NCBI RefSeq assembly: GCF_028769735.1
Contig: NC_088171.1
Coordinates: 80,094,716-80,158,715, forward strand
Source of the DNA: Zonotrichia leucophrys gambelii
Lineage: Eukaryota; Chordata; Aves; Passeriformes; Passerellidae
DNA length: 64,000 nt
Direction of reading: 5' to 3'
The notes under the pieces were generated by a model, which was given only the letters and a program-made list of their open reading frames with translations, had not been told where the DNA came from and ran no database searches. This document shows positions 25,829 to 39,653 of the stretch, one piece after another. A program made the position numbers and the translations under genes. How positions within the stretch are numbered: the stretch's first letter is position 1; each line of letters opens with the position of its first letter.

Positions 25829-26911
25829 TTTACTTGGATTTACAGAATCAGGATTGGTGAATTTGGAATGGACAAATGAGCTTGTGAAATCCTCACCTTT
25901 CAACAACTATACACTAAATAAGTCAAGAGTCTGATAAAAAAAGGTCAGCTTATTCATTATATACTTCTAGAAACTTTGTGTCGAGTTTAATTTTATTGGA
26001 AAAATTAAGTGCAATGTTGATGATGACATAAAAATTTTATATTCCTTTGGACTCTACTGCTTTCATGAGTTTTTACTTTTATTTAAAAAAAGGTCTTTTG
26101 CAAAATAAACCACACTTATTGTGGCAAGCGAGAATTCAGATTGATTCTAGAAAAACTGCTACAAACCTAGTTTATTTTTATATTTTCATTGACAACAATT
26201 TCTTGTCAACCAAAAATTTTAACCTTTTTATGTAAACATTTAATAAATACATATTCTTAGTAATTTAGTGTTTGAAAGGATTTCAGATTTCAGGATAACT
26301 ACTAAAAGAAGAGAAAGCTAAAATTTTCATTGATAGAGGCAGTCTCCAAATAAAGGAAAAGAGTCTGTTTCTTAATCAAGTATTGTTTCAGATTTTCAGA
26401 GCCTGCAGACTAAACCAATAATCAAATTAAGGAAACATAGTTTGCCTATTTGCATGAGAAAATTTCCAGAGAACTTAAAAAACCCTATTTAATGGCAGAA
26501 GTGTAGGACTGCAAATATTTTTTTAGGTTCAAACTCTAAATCTTCTCTGTCTCTATGGATTGTTTGTATTTGTACTGTGAAAACATTAAACTTGGAGGAG
26601 TACATTTGTCTCAGTTGTTCACATTCCATATTCAGATGTTATGGTGATGTTTAATATGTGCATTTTATGAATACAAACGTTTTTAAATAAAGTTCCCTCA
26701 TACTTTCATTTTAGCAGTTTTATTGTTAGAGTTTTTATTCATCAAGTTCAACCACATTATATTTTCATATAGCAGTATTTGTGAAATTGAGCTTTATTTT
26801 ATTTTAAAGTAATAATTTATTAAAAGTTACATGGTCACACATAACTTGCTTCATAAGTTTAGTATCAGTTACAAGGTACCAAATCTAATGTCAAATATCA
26901 CTACCTCACCA
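25829..26911. other. Unique A+T-rich sequence, no gene seen
   Basis: No repeat or coding signal recognised. An ATTTGCAT octamer-type string at 26449-26456 is isolated. Confidence 0.5.
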
Positions 26912-27800
26912 CAATCACAGAATAGATTGTGTTGGAAGGAACCTTTAAAGATCATATAGTTCCAAACACCTTGCTTGGGCAAGGACACCTTTTACTAGAC
27001 CTGTTTGCTTGAGTTTCATCCAACCTGCCCTTGAACACTTCCAGGAATGCAGCAACCTCACCACACTGTCATTTAAAAAATCGTAAAGAAAGTAGGTTTA
27101 AATTAGATATTAGGAAGAAAATCTTTACACGTGTTTCCTCCTTGTCCTGTTACTATTGCAATTGCAAAAAGTCCTTCTCCATGTTTCCCTTCAGGTACTG
27201 GAAGCCCACAATTACATCACCCCCAAAGGTGACAGCCTTTTCTCTTCCAGACTGGGCAATCACAATTCTCTGATTTTTCTCATGGGAGAAGTGCTCTTTC
27301 TCTCTGATCAACTTGTTGGCTCTCTCTAGACTTGCTCCAATAAGTGGTGTCCTTCCTGCGCTGGGACCCCAGAGCTGGATGAAGCACTGTAGATGGATCT
27401 CAGCAGAACAGAGCAGAGGGGCAGAATCCCTTCCCTCCCTCCCTCCCAGGCTGGCCACACTGCTTTGGATGCAGCCCAGGATACATTTGGTTTCTGGGCT
27501 GTGAGTGCCCATGGCCAGGTCGTGTCCAGCCTCTCATGCACCAGCACCCCCAAGTCCTTCTCAGCAAGGCTGTTCTCAATCTGTTCATCCCCCAGCCTGT
27601 GCTGATACCAGGGCTTACCCCAACCCAGGTGCAGCTTTGTCTTGTTAAACCCCATGAGATTCCCATGGGACATCTCTAGAAGTATCTAGAGCTTGTCCTG
27701 CTCCCCCTCGGTGTCATCAAATCCTTCAGATGGATCAACCACACCACTCAGCTTAGTGTCATCTGCAAATTTGCTGAGGGTACAGCCACCAGAGGCTTAC
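26912..27800 (-). repeat. CR1 LINE with pol C-terminus and an internal inversion
   Basis: The 3' tip is at the left ('caatcacagaatagattgtg'). Reading the minus strand from 27673, pol C-terminal blocks appear in one frame (LHLGWGKPWYQHRLGDE, AEKDLGVLVHERLD). They continue in a second frame (CILGCIQSSVAS, FIQLWGPSAG), so there is a frameshift near 27500. FQYLKGNMEKD follows near 27189. A block at about 27083-27128 lies the other way round from the rest. The 89- to 119-codon frames in this stretch are parts of this dead pol. It ends a few dozen bases before a T-run of 17 at 27829-27845. Confidence 0.94.
27083..27128 (+). repeat. Inverted 46-bp block inside the CR1 copy
   Basis: Here the text reads 'aattagatattaggaagaaa', which is CR1 sense orientation, although the element on both sides runs antisense. 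The block sits at the place where its own reverse complement would be expected. It is bounded by 'gtaaag' (27083-27088) and 'ctttac' (27123-27128), which are reverse complements of each other. A local inversion fits better than a new insertion. Confidence 0.75.
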
Positions 27801-27828
27801 CCACCTTCTAGCTATCATCACCTCAGGC

Positions 27829-27845
27829 TTTTTTTTTTTTTTTTT
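27829..27845. repeat. T-run of 17
   Basis: Uninterrupted T homopolymer, likely length-variable. Confidence 0.95.
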
Positions 27846-30800
27846 AATTGCAGATGATTTCTGAACAGTGTTTCACTAATATTGTGATTAATGTTGCCCT
27901 GTGGATAGCTGATATGTAGACTATCAGGTATGTGGAATCCCAGGTTTGGTTTTTTTATGAATCAGGAAATTTTGCAATGCAAGAAAGGGAACAGAGAACC
28001 TGCGGAATGGAAATAGAAGTGCTTCTGAGTTTAATGCAGGAATACCTTCATTAAAAGGAAGTACCATCAGCCCTAGAGCTAAACCTCCTCAATAATCAAA
28101 GGTTCAAATGTGATTCTCTTTACAGCAAAATCTCTGAAAAGAGGAATGACAGTTCTGACCTAAAAAAAATTAAAAATCTGTTCATTTGAGTAGTGAAATG
28201 AGAGTTTTAACATGGAGATCAATCCTTGATCATGTAATATAAAATGAATCCTAAAACTATAAGTAGTACAGACTGCAGGACCAAGAAGATTTGGGAGAAT
28301 ATGTAATAGATAATATTCCTGAGTCAGGAAAAAGAGGAAATCTAGCACCACTGAAACCGTCCTTCTTGGTCTCTGCTAGAAATAAATGTAGTAAGGTCTC
28401 TCAATATTTAAAGCATTTATTCATAAACATCTAATCTGGAGAAAAACACTTGAAAAGATGTACCTTGTAGGTATGAAGAACTAGCCTTTAGAAGGCCACA
28501 AATTCTTGGGAAATACTCATGACTCATCATACTATCACAGGGAATGGCTTTGACAGTAATTCACTATGGTAATAGAGATTTCTAGAACCGTGCAAGTCAC
28601 TTACCTGTTAGGCAAGTATTTTCTTTGTGTGTGTTTAGAGAAGTCCTCATACATCAGCATCACTGAAGAAGTTTCATGCAACTTACATTTATCTTCAGAA
28701 TTAGGAAAGGAATTTGTGTTTCTGTCTTTTGAGACAGATCATTATAGAATCATTGAAATATGACAGAAAAGGAATGGGAAAACTTTTGCGTCAACAGCCA
28801 TAAATGAAAATGCTGAGGCATTTTCAACCATTCATTTTAAAGAGAGACAGCTCTGAGATGGGAAGATGATCTTGTTAAAATTGAAAAAAAATGGAGTCTA
28901 AGAAGGAAGTACTAGCAAAAGAAAACATTGTGAGGAATAATGAAAGTTTGAAGAGACCTTCGGTTTAGCCAGCAGGAAAACTCTTTTCACCAAAAGAGCA
29001 ATTCAGTAGCAAGAGGGGTTATCCAGAGAGACTGCAGATTCTCTGTCCAGGGTGAATTTTATGACTCAGTTAGTAAAGCCATGTCTGATGCAGTGTTGGT
29101 GTAGTGCTTGTTTAAGCTGAAGAACAGACTTCATGAACTTCAAAATTTGCTTTAAGCTAATCCTTCTGTAACTTTAGGAAAAAAAGTAGGTGGACGACTT
29201 GAAAAGAGAGCAGGTATTAGAAGCTGGAGGATTGTGAATGATAAAATATTATGTTTGGGGGGGATGTGTGGAGTTGCAAGATTAGTAGGGCACATCAGAG
29301 ATTTGATATTTGATATTTGCCTTCTATTTCTTAAATATTCACCTGATGCCATGTATGGCTAAAATCCTTCCATTCTTTTTGAAAGTAGATGAAAGCAGCT
29401 TGTAAAATCCATTTAACAAATGGACTAAGAACAACAAAAACTTTCATGGAAAAAATTCTAAAGACCATAAAATATTCTTGAAAAAGAATAGAAAATGGCA
29501 GTAGTATGCTCCAATTTCTGCACATTCCTGTGTATGCACACACACTAAGACTCTACAGAAAGCTTAGGGAAAGGAAAATATCACAATGAGATGTCTCTGG
29601 AGGGTTTTTCAGAACAAGTCAGGTGAATATCTGTTAAGTGCATCCCCGCTCATGATATAATTTTTTTTTATTCCCTTTATGATTTAAAAAAGTAAGATTT
29701 TTTTTATGAACAAAGCATGAATTTCTCAGAATTATCACTAGTATTCAGATATTTAGATTTGCAGTAGTTTTTGTTTTGTTTTTTTAGTATGGTTGCTCTG
29801 TCTGTGTCTTCAGTATTCTGAAGCCTCAAGGGCTAGTAATTTGAAGAAATTTTTATTTAGGCTTTTGAAAAACTTCATAAAACAGCAATTAAAAATATAA
29901 TTATGAAAAATAATTGACCTCTCTAGTTGCTCAACACTCTCTTGAAAGCTGAGGAGAGGAAGGTGAACATGTATATGTGTGTGTGTATGTGTGTGACTGA
30001 GATCTCATCACTGAGTGCTTGTACTTTCTATCTGAGAAAACTGCAAATGAAACAATTGGCAAACTTTGTGCTTGTCCTTTTTATGATACAGAGTTTTTCT
30101 CAAATGCTCTGAAAATTGCACTTAGTGTGATTTTTCACATTTTTCTTCTCATTTTATGCATCTAAATAATGCTAGTCATTAAGCTCAGTTCTCGAGTGGC
30201 ATACTTGAAATTGTGACTTCCACAAATTAAGTGGGGATATTGGACGTGAAATGAATAGAGTGAAAGTATGAGAGCTATTCATTTTAATGAAGAATTTTTA
30301 AAGTCCCATGGATGACTTATCTTATTAACAACCTACCCAGACTTAAACTTTTCTAAAATATGTTTCTTACATGCTAGCAGTAGACAGCATTAAAATGAAT
30401 AGAAAACACTTTCTCCTCACTGTACCATTCATTTTACAAGTACCTAATTTATGCTCTGCTAATCACTTCTCCATTTATTAAATAGCACTGTGACTTCAAA
30501 TTACAAACCAGTGTAAAACAATACTATTCACGCTCTGGTATTTGGCTCTTCTGTCATTGAACCCCCATGGGAGAATTTTGTTTCTGTATGCATACAATGA
30601 ATTATACTGTTATAGAGAATTAAGACTAAGAGCTGAACATAAAAAGGTATTTATACAATCAGTCATGAATGAAGTGTGCACAAATACACTTTTAAAAAAA
30701 TATGTATATTTAGCTTAGTTATGGTAAAACTGAAAATTCCCTAAATAGCAGAACTCAGTTTGAGACCACTGCTAAATGGCGTTGGAATCTGACAAAAAGA

Positions 30801-31083
30801 ATCCAAATTTTCAAATACTCATAAACTATAAAACATGTATACATCATACTCACAACTAACATTTTCATTTTTCTTTGACATATGGAACCTCATTTAGGAA
30901 ATTAAGAGTAGATTTTCCAATTGAGACATCAGCTTTGATCAAGAACAGGGATGCTTCAAAATACTTACTACAGAAAGCAAGGAAATCAAATTCTTCTTTT
31001 CACATACTTGTGGAGTGATGTTTGAAATTCAATTTAAAAAGATGCATCAGGTTTAACAGCCATGACAGTAATACCTAGCCTAA
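27846..31083. other. Unique sequence with a TG microsatellite
   Basis: No gene or transposon recognised. An interrupted TG repeat lies at 29971-29995. A minus-strand donor-like string (CAG|GTAAGT, near 28601-28609) has no partner I can defend. Confidence 0.5.
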
Positions 31084-31113
31084 ACAACAACCAAACAAAC
31101 AAACAAACAAAAA
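31084..31113 (+). repeat. (CAAA)n microsatellite
   Basis: About five units of caaa, flanked by caa variants. Confidence 0.9.
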
Positions 31114-33337
31114 GCAGCTGCAGAGTTTGCTCTTTTTTATTTGTAGTACATAAAACAGAAGCAACTGCCTTTTACACAAAAACATTCTTAAGTTAGACTC
31201 CAACATGTACTGGCTTTGGTGCTAAGTCTAGCAAACAAAATGTTGAAATTATTTTAACGTTGAGCCATCAACGTATTGAAGTGACTTATAATTTTAATAC
31301 CAGGTATTTAGTTCAAATTGAATCGCACTTATATGAGAATATTTACTTCAAAGTTTTCTTTACTTCGAAGAATTATAGGCTAAATTGAATGTGTAGGTCT
31401 GTAGAATCTGTCATCCTCTTTAACAAGGACTAGATTCCTAGGTAAGTGCTACATAGCCCTGAGTAGAAATGAACTAATTTTAACCTAAATAACATAGTCA
31501 GTATTCTGAAGAATTTTTTCTCTTAATATATTTGTTTTTTAAAAACAACTTATCCAGCCCATTTTGGGGAATATATTTTTGTTAGCAGAAAGCAAATCTT
31601 TCCCAAACCTTATGAATTTCATTGTTTTGTCAGATTAGTGCAACTTTGCAAAAAAACTCAGTAATTTTCAGCCATGCTTTTCTTCAGCTGTAGAAGCAGC
31701 AAGATACAAAGTGGTCTTGAGAAGAAAATGGTCTAAGCCATGTTGTTCACATGGAATTACAACAACACAAGTAATCAAAACATGTATTTTTCACTACACT
31801 AAAAATTGTAGAATGTAGAAATAGAAGCTATGCTTGTAGAAGGCACAAATAAACTTCCTGTGAAAAAAACGAAAGGAGTGAAAATGCATCTTATGAGAGC
31901 ATACTTTAAAGAGATTTCTATAAACTTTAGGTACTAGACCATCATAACCTTAACAGTTAGGTCATGGTTTGCTCATTTTCTGAAACAAAGGAAAAATGCT
32001 TAGATGTTTTGGGATATGCATTGTGGAATATGGAAAGGAATAAATCTTGTGCTAAAAAGAAATGGTAAAAAATTTACAGGAGAATACAATTGCTCTTTCA
32101 AGTAATTATACCTACCCTGAGCATATATTCTCATTGGTTAATCATTGCACTCAAGTATGCCAACACATCTGTAACTTTTCAGTTAATTTCTTTCTGTTGC
32201 TGATGTACATAATTTTACATGGAATCAAGGGACAAGTCAGACTTTTGTGGAAAATAATTTTAAATTTATATAAAGTTAACAGCGTTTTTCAAAAATAGTT
32301 GAATTAATGTTCTTACCCAGTGAGGAATTTTAAATGATTAATGATTTGTCTCTAGGTAGCTCAGGCCTCTGTTCTGATACACTGTGTGAAGTACTACTTA
32401 GTGACTATACAGCTAGGTAAACTAAGGTGGAAGTTACATTCCTGACTTTGAAGTAATATCCAATAGTTAAAAAACATTTGCTTGTATGGATTCCTGTTAT
32501 CATTGATGTTCCCATGATTTTAAACCACAATTTTATTTTCATAAACGTGAGTTTCCAAAAGCAGATTCAGTTACCTAAAAAAACAAAGTGCACAAGACGT
32601 ACTATAAAATATGCTCACAATTTGACAAGAGAAGTACCTTGACTAGTTGACAAGTGCTGTCTGTAAATAGAGCAAGACAATAGCAATATACTAAGGAGCA
32701 AAATGACTGATTACGGGGGGTGCAGCCCAGTAGATTTGAGAGCAACCTCTTAGTGATGCTACATGATCAGCAGCAGAACAATACTTGTCCAAGGATTATG
32801 GGGTGAATTTCTATTGGTGGCTCAACCCAGAAACCAGTTGCACCCCTGGAGTAGCATGCTTTCATCCCTAGTTTCCTTGTGAAGCTTCCAGCCAGTTGCT
32901 AGTCATTGACAGTGCATAAAATTATGGTCTCTGCATTAGAGCCTCCTATGACGTTTTTCTAGTTTAAATGGAGTCAAGATTACCATGCCTGCTGTACTTC
33001 TTGCCTCTAATCTCTATAAGCAGATTACAACCAGTGTTACCATCATGTGGTATCAGAAAAATTAATCAAAAAAGTATACTCTTCTATCTGAGACTGGAAA
33101 TTTCAATCTGTTTGGTTTCTTTTACCTTCTGGGCAAACAATGTTTCATATATATGTCAGTATTAGTCCTGTACATTATGTATCCCAGTTACAGTCTCCCA
33201 CTGATTAGATAAACATTCAGAATTCTATTTTATGTCCTCATTTAGTGCTAGACTGAGATTATCCGCACAATTTCTCAAGCTTCCAACTTTGATGCAGGAG
33301 CATAAGTACTGCTGGTTTTGTTCTTGTCTTTGTCTCG
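31114..33337. other. Unique sequence, one GC-richer patch
   Basis: Mostly A+T-rich with nothing recognised. The patch at about 32700-32900 is more G+C-rich and could be an eroded repeat, but I cannot place it in a family. Confidence 0.45.
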
Positions 33338-33725
33338 GTCCTGGTTCTGGCTAGGAGAGGATTAATATTTGCAGTAACCAGGAAGGGTATGGACCCTGAA
33401 GTTATTCTATGCCACATCCCATCATGTGCAGAGGTTGGGGAAGAAGGGTCCCTGTGGCTGGGTAGCGTGGTGGAGTAGTTGGATATTCATGATTTCCACG
33501 TGGTGAGTGCTCGTATGCGAATAATTCAGCTCTTGTATATGCTGTTATTAACATTGTAGCTGTTACTGTTAATTTTTAATTTCATTCTTGTTTCTAGTAG
33601 ATTGTGCTTATCTCAACCCATGATCTTCAGCTTTTTTCCCTCCAATTCTCCTCTCCAGCCTGCTGGAAGAAGGGGTCAGGGAAAATGATTGAGTGGCAAG
33701 AAGTTTGGAATGTTTCACTTTATTG
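33338..33725 (+). mobile_element. Eroded avian ERV LTR (ERVL-like)
   Basis: The left edge ('cctggttctggctaggagag', then a 'gattaatatttgcagtaacc' stretch) resembles the 5' end of a common avian LTR family that starts near 'ctggttttggctgggataga'. The right part holds that family's R-U5 landmarks: a run of TTATTA-like T-rich text, 'cttatctcaacccatgatct', and 'cctgctggaagaaggggtca'. Orientation is plus. No gag or pol is adjacent, so it is a solo or isolated LTR. Divergence is high and the right boundary is uncertain. The family assignment is from memory of avian repeats. Confidence 0.6.
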
Positions 33726-36700
33726 TGGACTATCATTCCTGAACCCCAACAGCATCCTGTATGAAGAGCACAAAACCATTCCTAATTCTTCTGCTTGAGT
33801 CTGCATGTCTTCTTCCAGAACTTAATTATTTCTATTTATTTCAAACATGAGAAACCTAATTCTATCATTGATTTAAAATCCATTCCTTCCTAATAAATGC
33901 TCTTTAATCATCCACTGTGGTTGGATGAATCCAACCTGGTTTCTGATGAATCCAAGTTCTTACTCCTTGCACTTGCTGAGCCTGACACTAAGATTCTTCA
34001 GCTTCTTAGGAACTTTTCACTGGCATAGCCATGCTTACTGTCATCTTTCTTCTGAATTATCTGAAATTTGCTTTCAGATTCTTTCTCTTGCTCTTCTCTG
34101 TCAGCAGTATTCATGCAAAATGGGATTGTTTGCTTTTCTCCAGATCTTTCTAGGATGGATCCAGACTCTCTAGATCAGGGTCTTCTATAATCAAGAGACA
34201 AACCACTATACAGTATTCTCTGTGAGAAGATGATGTTGTCAATTGGATTGAAATAGCATCTTCTGCCACTGAAGTACTGCTTTAGAGCTTGAGTTTGTGA
34301 TTCCAAGGAGATTTGCTCCATCCAAGAAGCTAAATGGCCATCTTTTTTTTTTAATCACACTGATATCTCCCCTTTCAGTTTGGTGTCCTCCCAGAAAACA
34401 AGACTGCTGTTTAGACTTTCATTCTGCTGTTTGATATTCTCAAAGATCTCTATGAAGCTCTGCTGCCTTTCTCAGCACAGAGGATTGTTTGCTTTTAAAG
34501 AGTAACTGCTCAAGGCTTTTCTCAAATTTAGTGAGTGAACCTCTTCAGTACAGCTACTCTGCTCTCAGGAGATAAAATGTTCTCTGATGCTATAAGTGGT
34601 CTGTATTATGCGTAGATGTATACTATCTTTTCAGAAGAGTGCTAGCTATAAAATTCATCCCTATTTTATTTTGCTGGAGTTCTTTCTCCATTTCTTCTTT
34701 CAGAGTAGAGAACAGAGGGGGTTTGAAGTTGATTTTGTGTCTAGATGAGTTTGCATACTGCAGTACACTGAATCAAGATCTACAAGCTAGATATCATTTA
34801 GCTGTAGCTGCAAATCTACAATAGTATACTATATTATACGTATACACTGATTATTTTCTAATTGAAATTAGAAATTTAATACATGGATGTAAATAAATTG
34901 TGTACTTTCATTTGTAGCACATACATTTGTACTGATTAATAGATATCTAAGATGCATTGGTCAAATGATCTATTGTTTGTGTACATCAGATATGACTTGT
35001 AAATAATATTCACAATTAAAGTGGGATTTTTTACTCTCCAGAAGTCCAGTAAATTTTGTTTGAATTAAAAATATTGGTTTCCAATTTTTCATAATTGACA
35101 CCACTATTAATTTTTTTGCCATTAACTTGCTTTTATGCCAATAATTTAGAACTATGGATTGAAAAAATACATCTCTTCATTTTTAACTACGATATCCGTT
35201 ATTATTTTAACTCATAGTTTGGTAAATCTGTATGCATCTATTGTTATAAAGAATTCTTAGATTTTCTCATGGGCCAAATGAAGTCCCCAGAAAGACAAGA
35301 AATTTTTCCCTTTCTATCTCATCTCTCCATGCTTTTTTTTTCATTTGTTGAGGGTCCTAAATGTTATCTATCATTATCCAATGGATATATTTAGTTCTAG
35401 CTTGTTCACAGCAGTCAGTAGAGCACTCATAATATTGTAGCATCTCACTCACCCTGGAGAGGAATGATGGGTTGCCTGGCAGCAATTCTCATTCAAGATG
35501 ATATCAGGCCCATCCAAACCTCCTTGTCAAGGTCAGTTCTCAATAAATAACAAAGAGTAGAATCAGTTTGCAGAAAAATACTTTCCTGCACAGGAGGCAA
35601 ATCAAAGCTAAAGTAGCTTTGTGTTAAATCATATAAATGTTAACATAAACATGTAATTAAAATGTATTGAAGAGAATTTTCAGAAAGCAAACAACTGAAG
35701 AACTATACATATTATGATGAGTTCACTTCTTAACAAGATTTATTAGCTCTGAAGGAAGACTGTCTTGCAAATAGAGAAAACAATTTCTGCCTACAGTAGA
35801 AAGCCTCTAATAAAATGAACACATTAAAACACCAATCTGGCTATTGCTTCCCAACAAAATTTATTTGGAGTAAAATAAATGAATTTGTAAATTCTAGACT
35901 CTCTTAGAATGATTTAATGAAGCCTTATGGTGTGAAGTAACAAAAAGACAGAAAAATCTGGTATCTTGCTCTACTGTGAAATTTCTGATGAAGGAAGAAA
36001 TAAAATAAACTTAGAAAAAGTACATTGTTCTTCTCACATGAAAAGAACTCTTAGGAAATAACCACTGAATATTTCTTTTTACTAGCAAAGTAGTCTCCAT
36101 TAAAATTTGACAGGATATATAAATGCAACCATATGCTTGGCTAAGGTTTTATACTCCAGCTTTGGAAATAACTTCACTAGATGCTGTTCTTCCTAAATTT
36201 CCACCAATGTGTTCACAGAGCTGATTCACCTTGCCGTCACTGAACCTTAGTTTGAGTCAAGCAAACTGCTGATTTTCCTGCCGGTATCTCTACTATATAT
36301 TCTAATTAAGTCTGGAATGTCCCCCAGAAGTCAAACAAACTTTTTTCCTAAATGCCATATAGATTTCTGCATTATAACACTCATGAATCAAAACAAAATA
36401 TCAGCTATCAATCTCAATTTACTGGCTGAGAGGTGATGAGGAACAAATGAAATTCCTTTTGACTGTAAGTGATCCTATCAGGCTACTGCTTCCCTTCCAG
36501 TACAAAATCAAACAGAATATTGACAAAACACAGTATATGTGAACTCATTTGAGTTTGTGATAAAAAGAGTAGGAGTACACGCGCCACTAGCTGGAGATGA
36601 CAGGGACTGATGCAAAACGTAACCACTCAATTTCAATGCAAAGTCCAATAGGCAGTCATTTTTCTTTCATTGGTAATATTAACAGAAAAAGCTCTGTTTT

Positions 36701-37320
36701 CCTGCAGGACATGAATATTTTAGCTGAATAAGAATTTTTTTTTGTTTTGAGCTACACCTGAACTTGAACAAGATTAATCCAGGATGGCACAGCTAGTTAC
36801 CCAAAAATAAATACAGATTAAGATGATTTGGGGCCCTAGGTTTAGTAAATACTCAAAGATATTCCCCACAGAGATGAAGCAATTGCATAAACCCCAGCCC
36901 AAGAGAAATGAAGGGATAACTTCCAAAAAATAATTTTCATTAGATTTCATTTCTCTTTTGTGCAATTTCTGATTCACAGGTGTGAATACATGGCTGACTT
37001 GTAGATAATGTACAAACTCACTTCTAAATAAAGATGAAACTCATTGACTATTTAATATTTTGCCCTTTCAGAAGGAGAAAGACAGCTTGTCATGAAAAAG
37101 AAAAAGAGTTGCCATTCTTCCTTTGACAGTGGAGAAAAGCGTACAGTCTTTATTTTATTATAATTTTAATCAAGCTAGCAGCTGCTCACTGTTGCAATGA
37201 AATGAAAGAAAGCTTGCATAAAAATTAAACCATTGGTCAAGCCTGGTAGCATAAGTTCTTAACTTGTTTACTTTTTGTAGCATAGCTGTGATTGTATAAT
37301 TTTTCAATTCCTTGGCATTT
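33726..37320. other. Unique sequence, no gene seen
   Basis: No repeat family or exon recognised. The frames at 33925-34173 and 34639-34824 are open but have no defensible splice context. Confidence 0.45.
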
Positions 37321-39566
37321 TACCCATTAAAGCTCAACTGAGTGCATCTGGATGTGGTGTTTTGTTCTGGGTTTTTTGTTGTTTTGTTTGTTTGGGATGT
37401 TTCTGGGCTTATTTTGCTTTTTAGTTTTGTATTTTTATCAACAGCCATTATTCAGAGCTACTCAGACCTTGTTTCTGATAGAGGTGCACAACCACACAGC
37501 AGTCAGAACACTATTTTTACTAATATCACAAGAAATTTCCAGGTTAATTTTAATTAAAAGCCTATTTTCTTGTTAAGAGAAATTCGAGGCTGATTCTAGA
37601 TAGATTTCTTTTTCAAATGGTAGGAGAGGGCAGCTGTTTGTTCACCTGATGGCGCTACACATTTCTGGTACATTGTCCTATCTGTCGATAGTTTTTCAAA
37701 TTTTCTAAAGAAACACAACCATCTTGACTTTGCCTGAATATTACATGTTTATGTAAGCACTTGAAAAGAAATGTGAATTTCTTTATGGTCTTCAAAACCT
37801 GAGAATCTTATGCTTGATTCATATTTCAGGGGCTCAGGTTTGGCCATTTAGCCTGAGGGAGTATATCAGACAGATGATTCCATAGCTTAGTTGCTAATGA
37901 TTATATCTCATGATCCATCATCTTAGGCTACTTTCTGTTCTTTGACATTGATGGTGTCTGGCTATTACTAGGCACTTTTATATCGATAAACAAAAATTAT
38001 GCAACATCAGTATTCACCTTCTATCAGTAACTTCTCTGCAACTGACAGAAACTGAAGGTCACCTTTTAAAGTAAGCTAAGAATTTGATACTATTCAGGAA
38101 GGGAACCTAGAATGCCTTGAAAGAACATTTTTTTACCAGAATATGTGTTTACAGACATCACCTTTCAGGTTAGAAAACACTTTTTAAGAACTAGTAAGGC
38201 TTCTAGGTTCTAAGAACCTCCAATACCACATGTAAGTTTTCACCTAGATGCATATATAAGCAACAGAGGTTTCATGATCTCTTATGGGAGCAAACAGAAT
38301 GCAGCATAATAAAAATAGTGAAATTTAAGTTCTCTGAATTTGCAATTTAATGCAGAATTTAATGTTACACACTATGAAATGTGTATAAATATGTTTCCTT
38401 TGTTTATGGAAAACAATCAACTTCCATTAATTTGAATTAGAATGCCAGATTACAGAAGACAGATAACTAGAAAGGAGGGATTTCTGTCCTCTCTCTCAGA
38501 GGAGGCAGGATTTTTTAATGTTTTATTTCAATAAAAGTGAAAGAAGGCTGGAAGCTTACCTTTATCTTTAGCAGCAGCAGGACGGTTTGGAATAAGCACA
38601 AAAATATTGGAAATTATGAAAACGATAATAACATACATATAATTCTAAAGAAAAATAGTTTCTTATCCTCTTAACAAAGCCAGAAGTGTCTGTTCACAAT
38701 GCACTCACAGCATATTGTGGCATACCACTTGTTTTTATACCTTGAATCAATCTTTCAGGTAATTGTTCATAAATATGCAATGCCTACAGCCTATATTCAA
38801 ACATATACTATATTTCAAAAACTGAAGGTTTAGTGCTTTTGTTCTAAATGCTTTGCATTTCTTGAACCATTTGTGTGAGAAATGCAGTGCAGATTTCCTG
38901 TCTGAGTTTCCTGCTGTTGTAACACAATCGTTTTCTGAAAATTAGCTTTGCTATCCAATATAACAAAAAGGATTTTTTTTCCCCTGGAAAGACTTTTACT
39001 TAAAGATAAACAGGAACTATTCCTCTGTTGAGGAAGAGTTCTTAAAGTTATCAAGAGCCTATTAATTATTTTTTCTTTTCCAATTTAGTATTCTCTGAAA
39101 GTTTTTTGAAGAGACAGTGCTTTCTTATGTACAGCCATTAAATTTTCATAAAACATGCTGTAATTTTTTCTTTGGAGATAATACTTATTTGGAGAAGGGT
39201 ATTTTTCTTGGATAATTTTTCAATGAAAATTGAAATACTGTGAGTGTATTATGCATAATGACTTCATAGATTATATGAGTTTACTATCAACCTTCTAATC
39301 TGTGCTAATGTCATAGGAATGCACTTATTTTGCTTGAAACTTCTGTTGGATGTAGAGAAAACAGTTTTTCTCTAATTATTTTTGACTTGAATTCTTCTAT
39401 CTTTTATATATCTATACCTAGATGAGTATATATATGAAAATTTATTTATTTGTATTTACATATATACATAGGTACATATATTTAGTATCTGAAAATATCC
39501 ATGCCTCTGTTTCTTCTCAGTTTTCTCAATCTGTAGGCCAGGACTTTAAAGTACAATACTTTACAT
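37321..39566. other. Unique A+T-rich sequence, no gene seen
   Basis: A GTTTT-rich patch lies at about 37355-37400. AT-rich low-complexity text at 39400-39480 precedes a TA microsatellite. Confidence 0.5.
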
Positions 39567-39588
39567 AATATATATATATGTATATATA
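39567..39588. repeat. (TA)n microsatellite
   Basis: TA repeat with one TG interruption, in a 200-bp AT-rich low-complexity setting. Confidence 0.85.
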
Positions 39589-39653
39589 AAAATTATATTT
39601 AATATTATACTTGAAATTACAATGACATGGTGACCACCTGAAACTCTCATCAA

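Noticed and set aside
26449..26456. Octamer-type ATTTGCAT
   Set aside because: An eight-base motif is expected several times by chance in A+T-rich sequence; no cluster of sites was seen.
27153..27673. Overlapping 88-119 codon minus-strand frames
   Set aside because: Their peptides are recognisable CR1 pol C-terminal blocks in two frames, so they belong to one frameshifted retroelement and not to host genes.
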